Source: Ophiostoma sp. CBS 140.51 (taxonomy: Eukaryota > Ascomycota > Sordariomycetes > Ophiostomatales > Ophiostomataceae). Taken from it: DNA of 58,586 nucleotides. The notes under the pieces were generated by a model. The model had not been told where the DNA came from, searched no databases, and saw nothing but the letters and a program-made list of their open reading frames with translations. Location: contig JANSLP010000198.1 of the NCBI GenBank assembly GCA_029298735.1, positions 1 through 58,586 of the forward strand. Reading direction: 5' to 3'. Shown piece by piece: positions 43,607 to 56,618 of this stretch. The translations under genes and the position numbers were made by a program. Within the stretch, counting starts at the first letter, position 1, and each line of letters starts with the position of its first letter.

Positions 43607-45066
43607 CTACTTTCGGTTCCGTGTCTTCTTGTTTGGCAGTTGTTGGTCCTCCTCCTCTTCGTCGTGGCCCTTCTTCAGGTCCTCGTCCAATCCCCATTCC
43701 TCCTGATCGTACCAGTCCTCACCGTCCGACATGTCCCGGTTTGGCCCACTGTGCGCCTCGGCTTTGGCCCATCGCAGGACGGTGTGCCGCAACCGGTCGG
43801 CGCGCAGCAGTCCCTCGTGCAGCTTCTTGGTACCGCGCGACACTTCTTCTTGCTTCTGTACCCAAAGCTGCAACAGCCGCCGCACATCTTCGGCCTCGGC
43901 TTCTGGCAAGCCCAGGTTGGGTTCAGGATGTGCGCAACGCGGCGCCAGGAAGAGCGGGTGGATAAAGCCCTCATCCTCCTCATCACCATCGGCATTGGCC
44001 ATCTCTTCGTCTCCGCCTCGCGGTATTAATGCGCCCTCGCCGTTGGGCTGTGCAACACTCTTTCCGTTCGCTTCTGTGGTGGCCGCCGCCTTGGCAGTGT
44101 CGGCTGTGTCTGCTTCGTCGCCTGCGTCGGGCATGGCCGCGTCGGCATCTGGGTCGGCTTCTTTCTCCTTGTTTTGGTCGCTTTGCTCTGACGAACTTGG
44201 GCCAGCCTCTCCTAACAAACCAGCAGCAGCGGCAGGCGGCTGCGCTGTGGATTCGCGCGCCGCGGCCAGGCGCGCCACAAAGTCGTCGTCAAACAGGTCG
44301 GCGTCATCGGGCGTCACCAAAAGGCCACTGTCCACCCAGATGTGGTCGCCGCACAACTTTATCAGCAGTGGCTTCACCTTCCAGAGCGCCGCGCTCTCCT
44401 TGTGCATCCAGTTGCTGCCTTGTGTAGCGAGCTCGGTCAGGGCTTTGTTGGTAAACGGGCGCGAGAGCGTCGGGTGGTTGGGCAGGTCGGTAACGGCAGT
44501 CAGGGGGGCAAGGAGGTCTGTCAACAGTGTATTAGTAGAAGTCTAGTTGTCATGTCATACGGTCATCGAAGACTCGAAGACTTACGCTCTAGTTGGATGC
44601 CGGCGTAGGGGTTCTGGTCGGCCGCCGCTGCCTCGGCTTCCTGGACGGCCGCGTCGTCGTCTTCATCGCTGTCCACCTCGTAGCCCTCATCGTCAATTAG
44701 CGGCGGGTTGTGGCTGATGATCTCGCGGCGGTAGCCGGCATGTTCAATCGTCTCGGTTAAGACAGTCAAGCCGTCGGCGGCGCCCAACTGGCCCTGGCGG
44801 ACAAAGCGAGCGCGGCGCTTGAGTTTGCTGCCGCGGTTAGTGCTGTGGTCAATGTCGGAATCAGAGTCGGAGTCTGAAGGGGAGAAGAGTATGGTTAGCA
44901 GGCTGTCACTTCGATCTGTGTCTCGACTAACATTAAGAGGGCGCGTCGAGGGAGCGACGAAAAGAGTTGAGAAGGACGTCAGCAGCTCACCAAAGGATCT
45001 CCGCTTGAGGGCGCGCTGGAGGCCGATGACGGTCTCCAGGAAGATGGCCTGGTCGCGTGCAGCCAT
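43607..45066 (-). CDS. rxt2: Rxt2-like subunit of the Rpd3L histone deacetylase complex
   Basis: Chromatin repressor-complex component in the nucleus. Exons (complement): 45066..44991, 44873..44586, 44517..43607; introns of 117 and 68 bp; 424 aa. The junctions read RRSFDSDSDSD and IQLEHLLAPLTAVTDLP, both in frame. The Rxt2 N-terminal domain is clear: KLKRRARFVRQGQLG, EHAGYRREIISHNPPLIDDE, GYEVDSDEDDD, NPYAGIQLEHLLAPLT and HPTLSRPFTNKALTEL. The second half is of low complexity (Glu/Asp/Ala-rich), with a short conserved region LWVQKQEEVSRGTKKLHEGL and an acidic end. The upstream frame to 45234 is probably leader. A promoter of about 1 kb is shared with the divergent TRAPPC11 gene. Confidence 0.88.
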
Positions 45067-46026
45067 TGCAGCGACTGTGTGCCCGAAGACAGTTGGGGAA
45101 GGGTCGAGAAAAATCGAGGCGTCTAAAAGACGACAGAGAGGAGGCTGGTCGTGTTCAATCGAGAGAAACGCGGACCACGAGGAAAGCCGGCAGCGCCGAG
45201 GTCGAAAACAGAGTGCTAAAAGTGCAAATAACAATGTCGCAAGGCTCTGTTCGATATGTTATCGCACGGGGAGTCGGTGAGTGTCGTCTGTGTCGGCGGA
45301 GGGAGAATAAAGTGGTGTGGGAGGGATTGAATGGTCAGTCGCAACGATTGCCGGCGCGGACGCCCTTTTGCCCTCTTTGCTCGGCCCTCCATAGCCTCCT
45401 CACTTTCTGCCGTTCCTTGTAATGCCCACAGAGACAACCTTGCGTTCACCGCCTTGGCGCATCCGCTGGAATGGGGCGATATTATTGGACAAAGTATGTC
45501 AAAATTGTGGGCTGGCGAGTGCCAGGAGAGAGTACATCTATCCGCACGCTAAGTAGGTACACATTGATGTACTATTTACATATGGACTTGGGCAGCTGTC
45601 GAATGCTCTTGACCAATCACAGCAGCTGCCTACAGTGGTACACTGCAACGTACGGTTGTCGATGCCCACTGTAAGTGTACGACATCTTGCAGCTACCTCC
45701 AGCATCATAGCCTGTCGTGGCCCACGATTCGCAAACGGGACAACCTGCTCAGGCACGAAGCTGTACGAATGAGCCGACATTGATCAACACTTCACGAGCA
45801 CGTACGAATATCCAACCCGACATGCAGAGCTCCTAACCGACGCCATTCGACCCCTTTCCCCTCCCCCACATCGAGCTTCGAAACACAAAAGTCGTGATAA
45901 CTCGAGAAACGAGGGCGACAGCGACATCGGCGAACGCGAGTCCGAGAGGGCCAGTCTTTGATAGGAGGACTAGGCGAAAGCAAGCCATACATATCTTGTC
46001 CGACCCGGGCCACTCAGTTGCCCACC
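45067..46026. other. Divergent promoter region of rxt2 and TRAPPC11 genes
   Basis: No open frame of note; it includes short direct repeats around GTACACATTGATGTAC (45557..45572) and nothing else recognised. Confidence 0.5.
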
Positions 46027-49000
46027 ATGGATGCATATCCGGCCTACAGCTTGACGCAGAACATTCCGCTGCTCGTCACCGTCGGTCTTCCGACAGCCAA
46101 CGATTCTGCAGACGACACCAACGCATGGACTCTGGACGCCGAGCTGAAAGATCAGGCAACGCTTCTGCGGTCTGACCTGCCGGTGCTCGATGGCGAGCCC
46201 GTGACCGAGTTCAGCCGCTACATCTCGACTGGTGATGTTTCGGGTCCAGTTCCATCAGGGACGCAAAAGTGGCGTGGCCGTGCTACTTCGCAGCGCTATC
46301 GGTTTCGCATACGAACAGCAGGGAGGGTAGGTGGACCTATTTAGTATCAATGTGCTTTTCAGGGCACTCGCTAACCTTGCAGACATACTATTTCCCACCA
46401 CGCCGAGCCCGCCTTCCCGAGAACTTTGAAGCTCCCGATCCGCAAAGTGTCGTCCTCCACTCGCCCTTCTCGCCGCTCAGCCCTTCCTGTCACCTCTACC
46501 CGGACGGCATCATTGACTCCCGCTGGATCCAGAAGCACCAGGAGGTCGTGCCCAGCGTCTTCATCTGCTTCTACTCCCTAACAACCGACCCGACAACTGC
46601 AACTCTGCAAGACAACAAGATCAAGTCCGATATCAACGCCTTCCGAACCGCTGTCCAGCAGTCTGGCTACCGGTCCCGTGTGGCTGTGGCCGTATTTTTT
46701 GCCGCTCCCGGCGACGACAGCAACAGCAGTGCCGATGGCGCGGCGCAGGAGCGCTTGGAGAACATTCGCAAGGGCAGTGGTACGGACACGAAGCACTTCT
46801 TTGCTATCCCAGCGGCCACTGCCCCCGGTGCTCCAGCCGAAGAGCTGCACCGTGTTGCTGAGAACATGCTGACCAACGTCTACACGATCTCCATGGACTA
46901 CTACCGCGACCTCAGTCGCCATGCGCGCAAGAAGCGAGGTCGTGGATCAGCGCCCCAGCCATCTGTCCCTCCAACAAGCGGTACATCTCAAACACTATCC
47001 CTGGCTGGCTGGCATATTCGCTATGATTTCAAAGCTGCTGTGATCGCCGAGTTCCGCCAAGAGACTGATGCCGCACTACGACTGCTCGACCAGGCTTATG
47101 AGACGCTACTCGGGCCGGAGGTGCTGTCTGAAGCGATCCCGCACTGGAGTCCACGCTGGAACGAGGCTCGCCTCTTGGCTGATACACTGGCTGTGCGCAG
47201 CTTGCGGTGTCTTTTGATGGCCGGCCAGTACAGCTCGGCCGTGCGGCGCTGGACTGCCTACCGCGACCGCCTGCGCAACTTGCTGGATACACGCGGCCGC
47301 GGCACGGCCAACTATGGCTGGCAGGCGTGGGAGGCGCGCTGGGCTGTCGTCATGGCTGATTTGATCCGCCGTGTCGGTGTTCCTGAGCTCGATCCACGGT
47401 CCGGCCGTAACCTGTTCTTGCTTCCGGAGCGCAATATGATTGCAGAGCGTCTTGCGCCCTGGGAGTTCTTGCACCACCGCGGCTACTGGTACCGCATTGC
47501 TGCCCGCCACACTGCTGCACGACGGTCTCTAGCCCACAATATCCCCGACGACGACCGCCGCCCGCCAGACTTCTCGCCTGCATCACAAGTCGCCCACCGT
47601 GCCTTTTCGTACGACGACTACATGTGCCCACCGCCACACAAGGAGTACCCGCTGGCAGGGCACGGTCCTGGCGTTAACCACTCGGCCGCCATCGTTACCT
47701 ACCTCGAGCTAGCCCGCGACGAGTTCCTCCAACGGCGCCAGGCGCGCGTGGCTGCCGAGCTGGCCTTGGAGTGTGGCCGCGAGTACGTGTCGGCCAAACA
47801 GTGGGACGCCGCCGTCGATCTGCTGGCGCCGCTCTGGACGTCGTTAAATGCGGCGACAGGGTGGTTCTCTTGGTTCGATGTGCGCGAAGAACTGGCATGG
47901 ACGCTACGGGCAGCGGTCGTGGAGCTTGAAGAACCACGAACGGACCTGCTTGTCTCCATCGACTGGGAGCTGCTCAACGCGCAATACACGCGGCGGGCGA
48001 ACTGGACATACGACGTGGCCAAGTCGCTACCCTTGTCTAGTGAAGGCGATGAGGACAAAAAGGAGGCCAAGAATACACCAGTCGCGGTCAAACTTCCCAG
48101 AGGTACGCTACCGCCATCGTTCTTGTCCGCTGCCTTTGTTTTCAAGAACGGCGAGGGCAAGGCTGGTGAAGCTGCACTGGCACAGCTCACTATCCGTTCC
48201 GACGCTCTCGCTCAGTCTGCGCCTATTGTCTTGGACGAGCTGCATCTGCAATTCAACAGCAGCATCAAGCCCATCGTCCTCCGGCACAGTGCAGATGCCG
48301 CCACGTCCGTTTCGAGAGGCAATGTGGTGCACTCTACTGTTCAACTGGAGGAGGAGGAGGAGAGTAGTTCAGACGCCGGAAAGGAAGCTGCCGATGAAAA
48401 CGACGACGACGACGACGACGATGGTGAAAAACGGGTGTTGGGTCTCCATGGAGCAGCAAACCTAGCCTTGCAACCACAGTCCGCCCTCGTATTCGAACTG
48501 ACCATCCCACTGCGGCAACCAGGTGACGCTCGCGCGGTTACAGCTGACCTTGTTTACCGGTGTCCGTCGTACTCGCTCCACCTGAAGCTGCCCCTGGAGT
48601 CTTATGTTAATAGTGACGGCAGCCGTGGGCAGAATCCGACGTGGTTCCTGCCTTATGCCAGTGCCCGTGTTGCTGTACCCAGGGCCGAGAGCCAGGCGAT
48701 CAAGATCCTGCCACGGCCGCCCAAGCTAGACATCCAGCTCTTGAATGCACCACCCGTAGCCACTGCTACACCAGCTCCCGCTGTCCAATACTACACCAAC
48801 GAGCTCATCAATCTTGCCCTCCAGCTCGCCAATGCAGAAGACGCCGATGCCAGCGTCAAACTAGATGTTATTATGGAGGGCGGTAGCGAAGAGGCTGGTG
48901 AAAGCGGCAGCAGCACACCTGGCTTTACACTGCTCGTCGCAGGCGACGAAATCGACACCGCGGAGCCACAAACTACAGCTATCGCCTCGCCAACACCACC

Positions 49001-50132
49001 CACGGCCGTTCTGCGGTCTGTGCCCCTGGGTCATGTTAAGGCCGGAAAGTCTGTCGCCATTGCCATTCGTATCCCTCCGGCAGCCGCACCCATGGATCTC
49101 GATCTCACGCTTCGCACCGTCTACCACCTCGTCAGCGACCCAGCCACACCCATCACGCAGCAACTGTCTTTCAAGCTCAGCCTCAGCAACCCCTTCGAGG
49201 CCAATTACGATCTCCTGCCGCGGATGCACCCGGCGGCATGGCCCAGCCTATTCGACCACGAGGGCATTGTTGCCAGTGGTGCTGCCGAGGATGTCGACGC
49301 TGTTGTTAGCCGCGGCTTCCATGGTTTCACGCAGGCTTGGGCGCTCGTCACTAGGTATGCGTCGTTCGCCACTGAAGACCTACGCGTTGTCGACCTGGAC
49401 CTCATCATCAAGCCGGTACCCAATATTTCCGTCCAGCATACACGGACCGATGCCGTGAGCAGCAATGAAAACGGCGAAGGCAAGACCCAGACAAGGGACG
49501 CCAATGGTGCTTTGACGATCAAGCCACAGACCATGGAGGAGTCGCGCTTTGACTTGGTTGTCCAAAAGGCAAGCCTTGACGACCGCGACACGGTGCAGCT
49601 AGATGTGTCGTTTGTCATTACGTGGCAGCGCCTTGCACCACCCGGTTCCCTTGCCCCGGCAGATTCAACTGTGTCTTTGCCCACCAACACGACCACTCTG
49701 CCCGTCCCACAGCTGGCCCTCTTTGGCACCGAGCCCCGTGTCCTGGCCTCTGTCGCCTACAGCCTACCTACCGCGCCGATTCCGACCATCAAGCTCACCC
49801 TGGCCATCGAGAATGCTTCCAACCACTTTCTGACGTTCGGTCTTAATATGGAGCCGTCCGCCGACTTTGCCTTCTCGGGTGCCAAGCTGACCACGATCCA
49901 CGTCCTGCCCATGTCCCGGCGCGCCACCACGTACCGACTTGTGCCGCTAGTGCGCGGCGCATGGATCCGGCCGGCTCTAGTTGTGCGTGACAAGTACTTC
50001 CAAAAGGTGCTGCGGGTCTTGCCGACTGAGGGCATGAAAATGGATAAGGACGGCATCCTAATCTGGGTACCGCCGGACGTCGAGGAGGAAGAGGAGACCG
50101 GCGAGGACGAAAGCAGCGAGAAGGCTGAATGA
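46027..50132 (+). CDS. TRAPP complex subunit TRAPPC11 (foie gras/Gryzun domains)
   Basis: Large tethering-complex subunit acting in Golgi traffic and autophagy; absent from budding yeast but kept in filamentous fungi. Exons 46027..46326 and 46383..50132; intron 56 bp (GTAGGT, CTAAC, GCAG); 1349 aa. The junction reads RTAGRTYYFPPRRAR. The first 100 residues (MDAYPAYSLTQNIPLLV) match TRAPPC11 starts. The foie gras region spans roughly 300 to 560 (HIRYDFKAAVIAEFRQETDA, YLELARDEFLQRRQARVAAE). The C-terminal Gryzun region ends with NHFLTFGLNMEPSADFAFSG and LVPLVRGAWIRPALVVRD. Acidic repeats (Glu and Asp runs, from GAG and GAC trinucleotides at 48348..48425) interrupt the middle. The tail is acidic. 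Confidence 0.93.
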
Positions 50133-50349
50133 GGCCGCGGAGGAAAGGCGTATACAAATTCACAAATTCACCACCAGCTATCTCACATAGACTTAGGTTA
50201 GAAGGAGTATAATGAATTAACGTTTTGTAAATCCTTGAAGAAGTTCCAATACAGTACAAGTATATGTATCAGTGTATATATCATGCAAAATAGTCTAAGC
50301 AGCTCTAATCCAACCATAGACGCTAGTCATATAACCAACCTCTTTACTC

Positions 50350-51797
50350 TTACAATCTTGGCTTCGGCTTCTTAGCAATGAAGCTGTCCCACTCGGCATC
50401 AATCGTCTGCTTCGCCTCGTCGCTGCGCGGCCACCACGCCGCCTGCAGCTCACGCTCCTCCTCGCGCCACAGCTCCAGCTCTTTGCCAATCCACGAGGCT
50501 GCGTGCTCGGCGCACACTGTCGGCAGATCCATAGCCACCAGGTGACCCGTCTTCTCGAGTACCACCCCCTTCGTACGACCTGAGGCCACACCACCGTTGC
50601 CACCAACGCCCACACCCGTCAGGTCCATCTTCTCCTTGCGCAAGTCAGGCGTGGACATGTTGCTCGTTTCGCCAAAGATGTAGCAAACACCGGGACGCAG
50701 GTGCGGCAGCTGGGCTGCCGTGTTAGGCACTTCGGGCCGGTACAGCTTGCTGGTGCCGAAGCCGGCGATGCTGGCGTTGCTGATGTCGGGCAGCCGCTGG
50801 CGGTTGAATACACGGCGGCCAGTCTCGAGATCGATACCCTGGATCAGGGGGCGCAAAAAAGTAAACACCTCTTGGTGCTTGGTGGTTGTCAGCGTCACAG
50901 GCGGGCCGTCAGCGCTGTTGTCGGCTGCGCTGCTGCTGCCGTCCTTCTTCCCCACAGCGGCTGCCGGGTCGGGGAACCACTTGGTCGGCAGATCTCGCAG
51001 GCCGTACTGAATCCAGGCGTCCAGGACACGCGGATCCCAGGCCGCATAGAACTTGGAGCGCTTGAAAGAAGCAGCGGCGGCGGCACGCGACGGCCAAACC
51101 TCACGGCGCACGGCCGACAGCTCGAGCGGGGTGAAGCCAAACGCCGGGCCAACCATCTGGAAGTTGAGCACGGGGTCGAGCAGCACGAGCGTCGAGAACA
51201 AACGAGGATGCATAAGGGCGAGGTTGGCGATAAGGCTGCCGCCAAAGGAATGGCCGATACCGACAAGCGGCCGGGGCATCTCGCGGCGGAAGGTGTTGAT
51301 CATCTGAAGCAGGTCGCGCGAGTGGTCGTACCATGAGGCTAAGACATGTTAAACGGCGCTGATAGTAGATACGGAAGAAAATCTTGAACTATACGTACGA
51401 TCGTTACCCAGGTTGGGCTCATTCAAGAGGCCACTCTGGCCCTGCCATGCAACGTCGGCGATCCATATGCTGCGGATGCGGAAGCCGCTCTTCTCACTGA
51501 GAGCCAGCAGGTCATCCCAAAGTGGCTCGTACAGTTCCTGCACCTGTGTCAGCAGTGTTTAGCTCCTTCAAAGAGTGATGTCGCTCGAGGATGGCTTCGC
51601 ACCTTCACAAAACCATTCGCATGTGCTGCAATGATAGTCACGTCGCCCGGCTGCGGATTCGGATTGCTCCGGGGAATGTACTGCTTTGCGCACACCTGAA
51701 GAATCTCTTCCTGGTTGTGTGCCGTCGCTCGGGGGTATTCGCGGATGTGCTGTCCCTCAAACACACGCTCCTTTATCTCGAAGAATTGCTGAGACAT
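50350..51797 (-). CDS. Alpha/beta hydrolase (AB hydrolase-1 fold, Lpx1/toxin-biosynthesis-like)
   Basis: Serine hydrolase of unknown substrate. Exons (complement): 51797..51603, 51543..51399, 51338..50350; introns of 59 and 60 bp; 442 aa. Junctions: HANGFVKVQELYEPLWDDL and PNLGNDPSWYDHSRDLL. Motifs: the TIIAAHANGF oxyanion strand (about residues 54..63), IWIADVAWQGQSG, and the nucleophile elbow GIGHSFGGS with Ser144. The late C-terminal EKTGHLVAMDLP supplies the catalytic His. Similar fungal proteins are often named peroxisomal lipase-like or toxin-biosynthesis proteins. It ends in KKPKPRL, which resembles but does not exactly match a PTS1 tripeptide. Convergent with TRAPPC11 (217 bp apart). 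Confidence 0.87.
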
Positions 51798-53447
51798 TGT
51801 GTAGATGTCGGAGGGGGGTTGTGAGAAGAGGACAAGTGTAGGAGAACAGTGAGAGTCTAGAGTCTGGGGCAAGGCCGAGAAAAGAAACGCAGAGAGAGAC
51901 AGGAATCAGAACAAAGTCCTCGTCTTTCGTCTTTCTTCCTTTGTCCTTCGTTTCTCGTCTTTCGTCCTTTGTGAATCCAGGCGATGACGACCTCTTAAAC
52001 GACAGCGTCGAGATGCCAACGAAAACCGGCAACGCCCAAGCGGCAAGCACGGACGGTTCAAGCGACTCAGACACACAATAGGCGAGCCCGAAAGACAAGA
52101 GAGACAAGAGAATGGGGAAAGACAGAAAGCGGGACGAGAAACAAGAGAAACAAAAGAAACAAGAGGACGACAGATGCCGAAACGAATGGCAAAAAGTGCA
52201 GGTAAAAAGGTCGAGCTTGAGCCGCGACGAATTGATGCGCAAAGTAATGGAGAGCGACTGTGTCGTCAACGAGAACGCCGGGAAGCTGCAGGTGTGTCTT
52301 GTCTCAATGTGCTCCGAATTGTAGAACCGACGTCAAAATGAGAGATGTGGTTTGTCAAAGATAAAGTATATATGGATGGTGCAAGACGCGGAAAGGTGGA
52401 AGGCACGGTGAATCGCCGCAGCCTCCAGCTACCCGGAGGGACGCTGCCGAGGCACGGCCCTAAACCACACAGAAACTACAGTGGATACAGCGTATGAGGC
52501 GTGAGGGGTGCGGCAGATTGTCGCCAGCCGAGAGTGGGGACCTTGTTGGGGTGCTTCAATGGAAAAGCCGGGGAAGCGCGATGACAGCCAAATCGCCTCT
52601 CGCCATGCGCACCTTCCATATGAAAATGGCAAGTAATGGGAGCAAGGCGAACCTACTAATCACGAAAGGCATGCGTGGAAAGTGGGGAGTGGATTCCATA
52701 TTCCGCGGCAAGATGTAAAAGTGAGCAAGAACTAGCGCCTTTGCGCCTTCCTCATCAAACCTCGTAAGATCACTACTGAGTATCAAGAGCTCTTTCCCTT
52801 AAACAGCTTACACCAGATGCCCTCACACTTTCATTTAATATCCCGTGACTTCCACTTTCTGTTTCCAAAAACTTCATCTCACAAAGTTTCATCCCCGTTT
52901 AAGACAGCTGCATCGGGTCCTGTCCGCCCCCACGGAGACTCACTTTTGACACCTCGTCTATTCCAGGCGCAAGTAGCCGGCTCCTGTTGCACATGTCCAA
53001 CCAACCAGTGAGCCAGTCTTTGCCTGTAACAAAGTGTCTGAGGCCAATGCCGTGTTTTTGTTTCCAGCATAAACCATCCAGCATACTTGGTACGTTTTAC
53101 GCACTGTGCAATTTGTGCGAATAAATCGACTTTTGCTTGAGATTCAGCAGATAGTTGGCACTGTGTAAACAACGAGCCTCAGGTCATGTGACTGTCGCGG
53201 AGATTTCGCGCGCTTTCGCGTGTTTAATGGCCTGCGCCTGTGTTTTCGCGTTTTGTGCGGGACCTGCCGTTGGTAACGCGCTGACGCCAGTTCAATGTTC
53301 AACATCGCGATTTCATCCCAACGTTCACACGACTAGAACGGAACGACAACACTCACGACGAGACAACACTGTGCCACAACTAACAAGAATCACAACCTCT
53401 GCTTTTCGTGTCTTCCCTTTCTCTTCGCCTGTTCTCCTCAACTCATC
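51798..53447. other. Intergenic interval, 1.65 kb, with opposed pyrimidine and purine tracts
   Basis: A degenerate tandem of CGTCTTT-like heptamers lies at about 51915..51970 and a purine-rich tract (GAGAAACAAGAGAAAC...) at about 52090..52170 on the same strand. No supported gene. Confidence 0.5.
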
Positions 53448-56312
53448 ATGGCCGAAGACGGGCCCAAGAGCGTCTTTGGCTCATGCGCGTTTGCATTTGT
53501 TCCAGGCCGTGCTCTGCTTCCTAAGACCATTGCCGAAGTATGTCATCCGTCCACCACCTTGACTTTTTATTCTTTATTCTAGAATACTCTAACACGCTCA
53601 GCTCTCGCGGACAGTGCAAAAATATGGCGGCATCGCGCTGGAGCCCGAGGCCGACGGCCAATTACCCCTGACCGAAGCAACACACGTCGTCTCAAACTCA
53701 ATCGACTTTGAGCAGTACAACGCCGCCATTGACATGATGCTCCCCGTTGTCACGTCGGGCTGGATAACGCACTCGCTAAGTCGTGGGAAATTGGCCCAAA
53801 TCCGCCCCTTCTCGCCCGATCCGCGTATGATCTTTTCAAGCGTCAGCCTGACCTGTGCCGACATCCCCATGGGCGACAAAGAGGCTATTACGGGCGCGAC
53901 TCTAGCCCTCGGCGGCATGGAGTCCAAGGATCTGACACGCCTGACGACACACATCTGCGCCCTGACTATGGACCACGACAAATGCAAGGAGGCAGTCGCA
54001 AAAAAGCTTAGGTGCAAGATTGTGCTGCCACACTGGTTTGACGACTGCTTTAAGCTCGGCAAGAAGATTGACGAGACACCATACCTGCTCCCCGACCCGC
54101 CCATTCTGCGGAGTTTGAACGGCGGTGGCGGCAGCAGCAGCTTCATCGGCAGCAGTGTACCCGGCGAGGACCATGGCGACGACGACCGCGTGCCCATACC
54201 TGAGAACCAGGCCCTCGAGGGCGCCACGACGCCTCTGCCCGACACACCCCCCAACCTCGGCTGGCGCAGCAACTTGACCGTTTTCCAGAATAAGCGGGTG
54301 ATCCTCGCCAACGACATTAACATTGGCAACCGGTTCCGGGCGGTTGTCGTGGATCTCATCAAGCGGGGCGGTGGACGTATGGTGACCGACGGCGGTGTGG
54401 ACGCGTGCGACATGTACATTTGCCACTACCGCGACGGAGATGACTACGTACGGGCGGCCCAGGCTGGCAAGGACATTGGTAACCTGGCCTGGCTGTTCCA
54501 CATCATTACCAACAACGAGTGGTGCTCGCCGCTCCGCCGTCTCCTGCACTACCCTGTTCCGCGGAACGGCATTGCCGGCTTTGAGGACTTTGTCGTTACT
54601 CTTTCTAATTATGGCGGCGAGGCCCGCATCTACCTCGAGAACCTGGTCACCGCTGCTGGTGCTAGGTTTACCAAGACGATGCGCATGGACAACACGCACC
54701 TGATCACGGCCCGCGACAACAGCGAGAAGTGCGAGGCTGCGCGCGACTGGAACATCCAGATGGTCAACCACTTGTGGATTGAGGAGAGCTACGCACGGTG
54801 CGAGGTGCAGAGCGTCACGAACCCGCGGTATACAACGTTCCCGGCACGCACCAACCTCGGCGAAGTGATTGGCCAGACGTTCTTTGACGAGTCCAAGCTG
54901 CGGGCGCTGTTCTACCCAGGCGGTGCCAACGAGGAGGAAGAGGAAGAGGAGAGCGTGGTGGTCAAGGGCACAGAAAAGAAGGGCAGCAAGAGAGGTGCAG
55001 GGCGGCCGAAGAAAAAGGTGCAGGTCGAGGAGCCGCAGGTGCTCTCCGAGGTGTTAGGGGCACGAAACGACCAGCAGAGCGGCGATGATGACGATGATCT
55101 GACGACATCCAGCGAAGCAGAGCCAGACACCAGCGACGTAACCCTGCTCCGGAGAGCTGCCCGGAATACCGCAAAGGCGTCTGTGGCAACACCGTCCCGG
55201 CCACGAAAGGGCGTGCAACAGACCGACAAGGAGAACGAAAGCACGCCACTCGTCGTAGGCAGTGCCAGCCGGAGTGCCAAAGACAAGGCGCTGACAAAAC
55301 TGCACGGCCTCGCACCCGACATTGCGCTCTACGAGAAGGAAAAGAAGCGGTCTACTCGTGACGGCAACGCACCGTGGGGCGGCAAGCGAGCGGCTGACAT
55401 GGTGGACAAGGAGAAGGAGAAGCTGGATGCGTCACGGAAGAAGAGACACAGCTCCGAAGTGGAGGGCGAAGGCACAGAGTCCGAGGACACAGAGCGGCCA
55501 GCCAAGAAGAGCCGGCCATCGCTGCCGCCGGTGCAGATGCGCGTCGTTTTGACGGGCTACCAGCGGTGGGTGCACCACAGCGGCAAGGAAGAGTCAGATC
55601 GAGTAAGTCAACAAGCCACCGGGAAGCAAAGGAAGCAAAGGAAAGTAAGCAGTAAGGGCCGAGACACTGACAACATGTACAGAGAAAACTCCGCGGTCTG
55701 GGCATCCAGATCGTTCAGGACAACCAGCCGTGCGACTTCTTGGCAGCTCCGTGCCTTGTGCGTACGATGAAGTTTCTCAAGACGCTGGCACGGGGGCCCG
55801 AAATCCTCAACGCGCAGTTCATCACCGATGTCCTCGAGAAGGGCAAGCTGTTGCCGACCGAAGATTACCTGCTGCAAGACAAGGATGGCGAGGCCCGCTT
55901 CAACGTCAATCTGCCCAAAGCCCTGGCTCGCGCGCGTGCCCATCGTGGCCGCTTGCTGTGGCATGTCGTCGTCTACTGCGCTGCTGATATCAAGAACGGA
56001 CCTGAGAGCTACCGCGAGATCGCCGAGGCCAATGGCGCCATCTTCAAGACGTATCGGACACACAGCGGCACAACCATCAAGCCGACACCCCCTGATGAGG
56101 ACAACGGCCAGCCTCCCGAGCCTGTCTACCTTTTGACGAGCGCGTCCCCTGCCGAACGCCAGCTGTGGCCCAAGTTTGAGCAGATGGCGCGTGATGGCAA
56201 CATGCTGCCGCGCATTGTGGCGCCGGACTGGCTGCTGGATGTGGCGATGCGGCAGGAGGTGCTGTTTGACGACCACTATCTGGCAGAGAACTTCTGGGGA
56301 AAGGGAAAATGA
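53448..56312 (+). CDS. brc1: Multi-BRCT DNA-damage scaffold (Rtt107/Brc1-like)
   Basis: Nuclear scaffold that binds gamma-H2A and Smc5/6-type partners at stalled forks. Exons 53448..53537, 53602..55602, 55683..56312; introns of 64 and 80 bp, phase 0; 906 aa. Four N-terminal BRCT repeats: about 1..95 (GSCAFAFVPGRALLPKTIAE, ending VVTSGWITHSL), 105..195 (FSSVSLTCADIPMGDKEA, VLPHWFDDCFKLG), then a tandem around 260..440 (FQNKRVILANDINIGNR; FEDFVVTLSNYGGEARIYLENL). A charged linker (Glu run, Lys/Arg-rich, about 480..690) follows, then two C-terminal BRCTs (QMRVVLTGYQRW; GRLLWHVVVYCAADIKNG). The third junction gives DRRKLRGLGIQIVQD. The six-BRCT layout fits Rtt107/Brc1. Ends 306 bp from convergent vps25. 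Confidence 0.92.
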
Positions 56313-56618
56313 GGTAGCATACGAGGAGGTGGATACGTGTTAGAAACGGCGTTATTGTTTTCATGTCTGCGTTGCATCTGCCGGTTATGTTTTCTTTGCA
56401 GGCTGTCGTCAGATTGGTCATGTCTATTGCCTTTTTTTTTGCGTTCCAGCCAGCTATATTCACACATTTTTGCCGTGGCTCTCAACTGTACTTCAAAAAA
56501 AGGTTCATACATATGCTATCCCCAAATACTCCCAAAGATGCTTCCCGCCAGCTACCCTTCTATCTTCTCCATTCCTATGTACAGATCGCTCGTCTCAACA
56601 CGCTTTCGCTTTCGCTTT

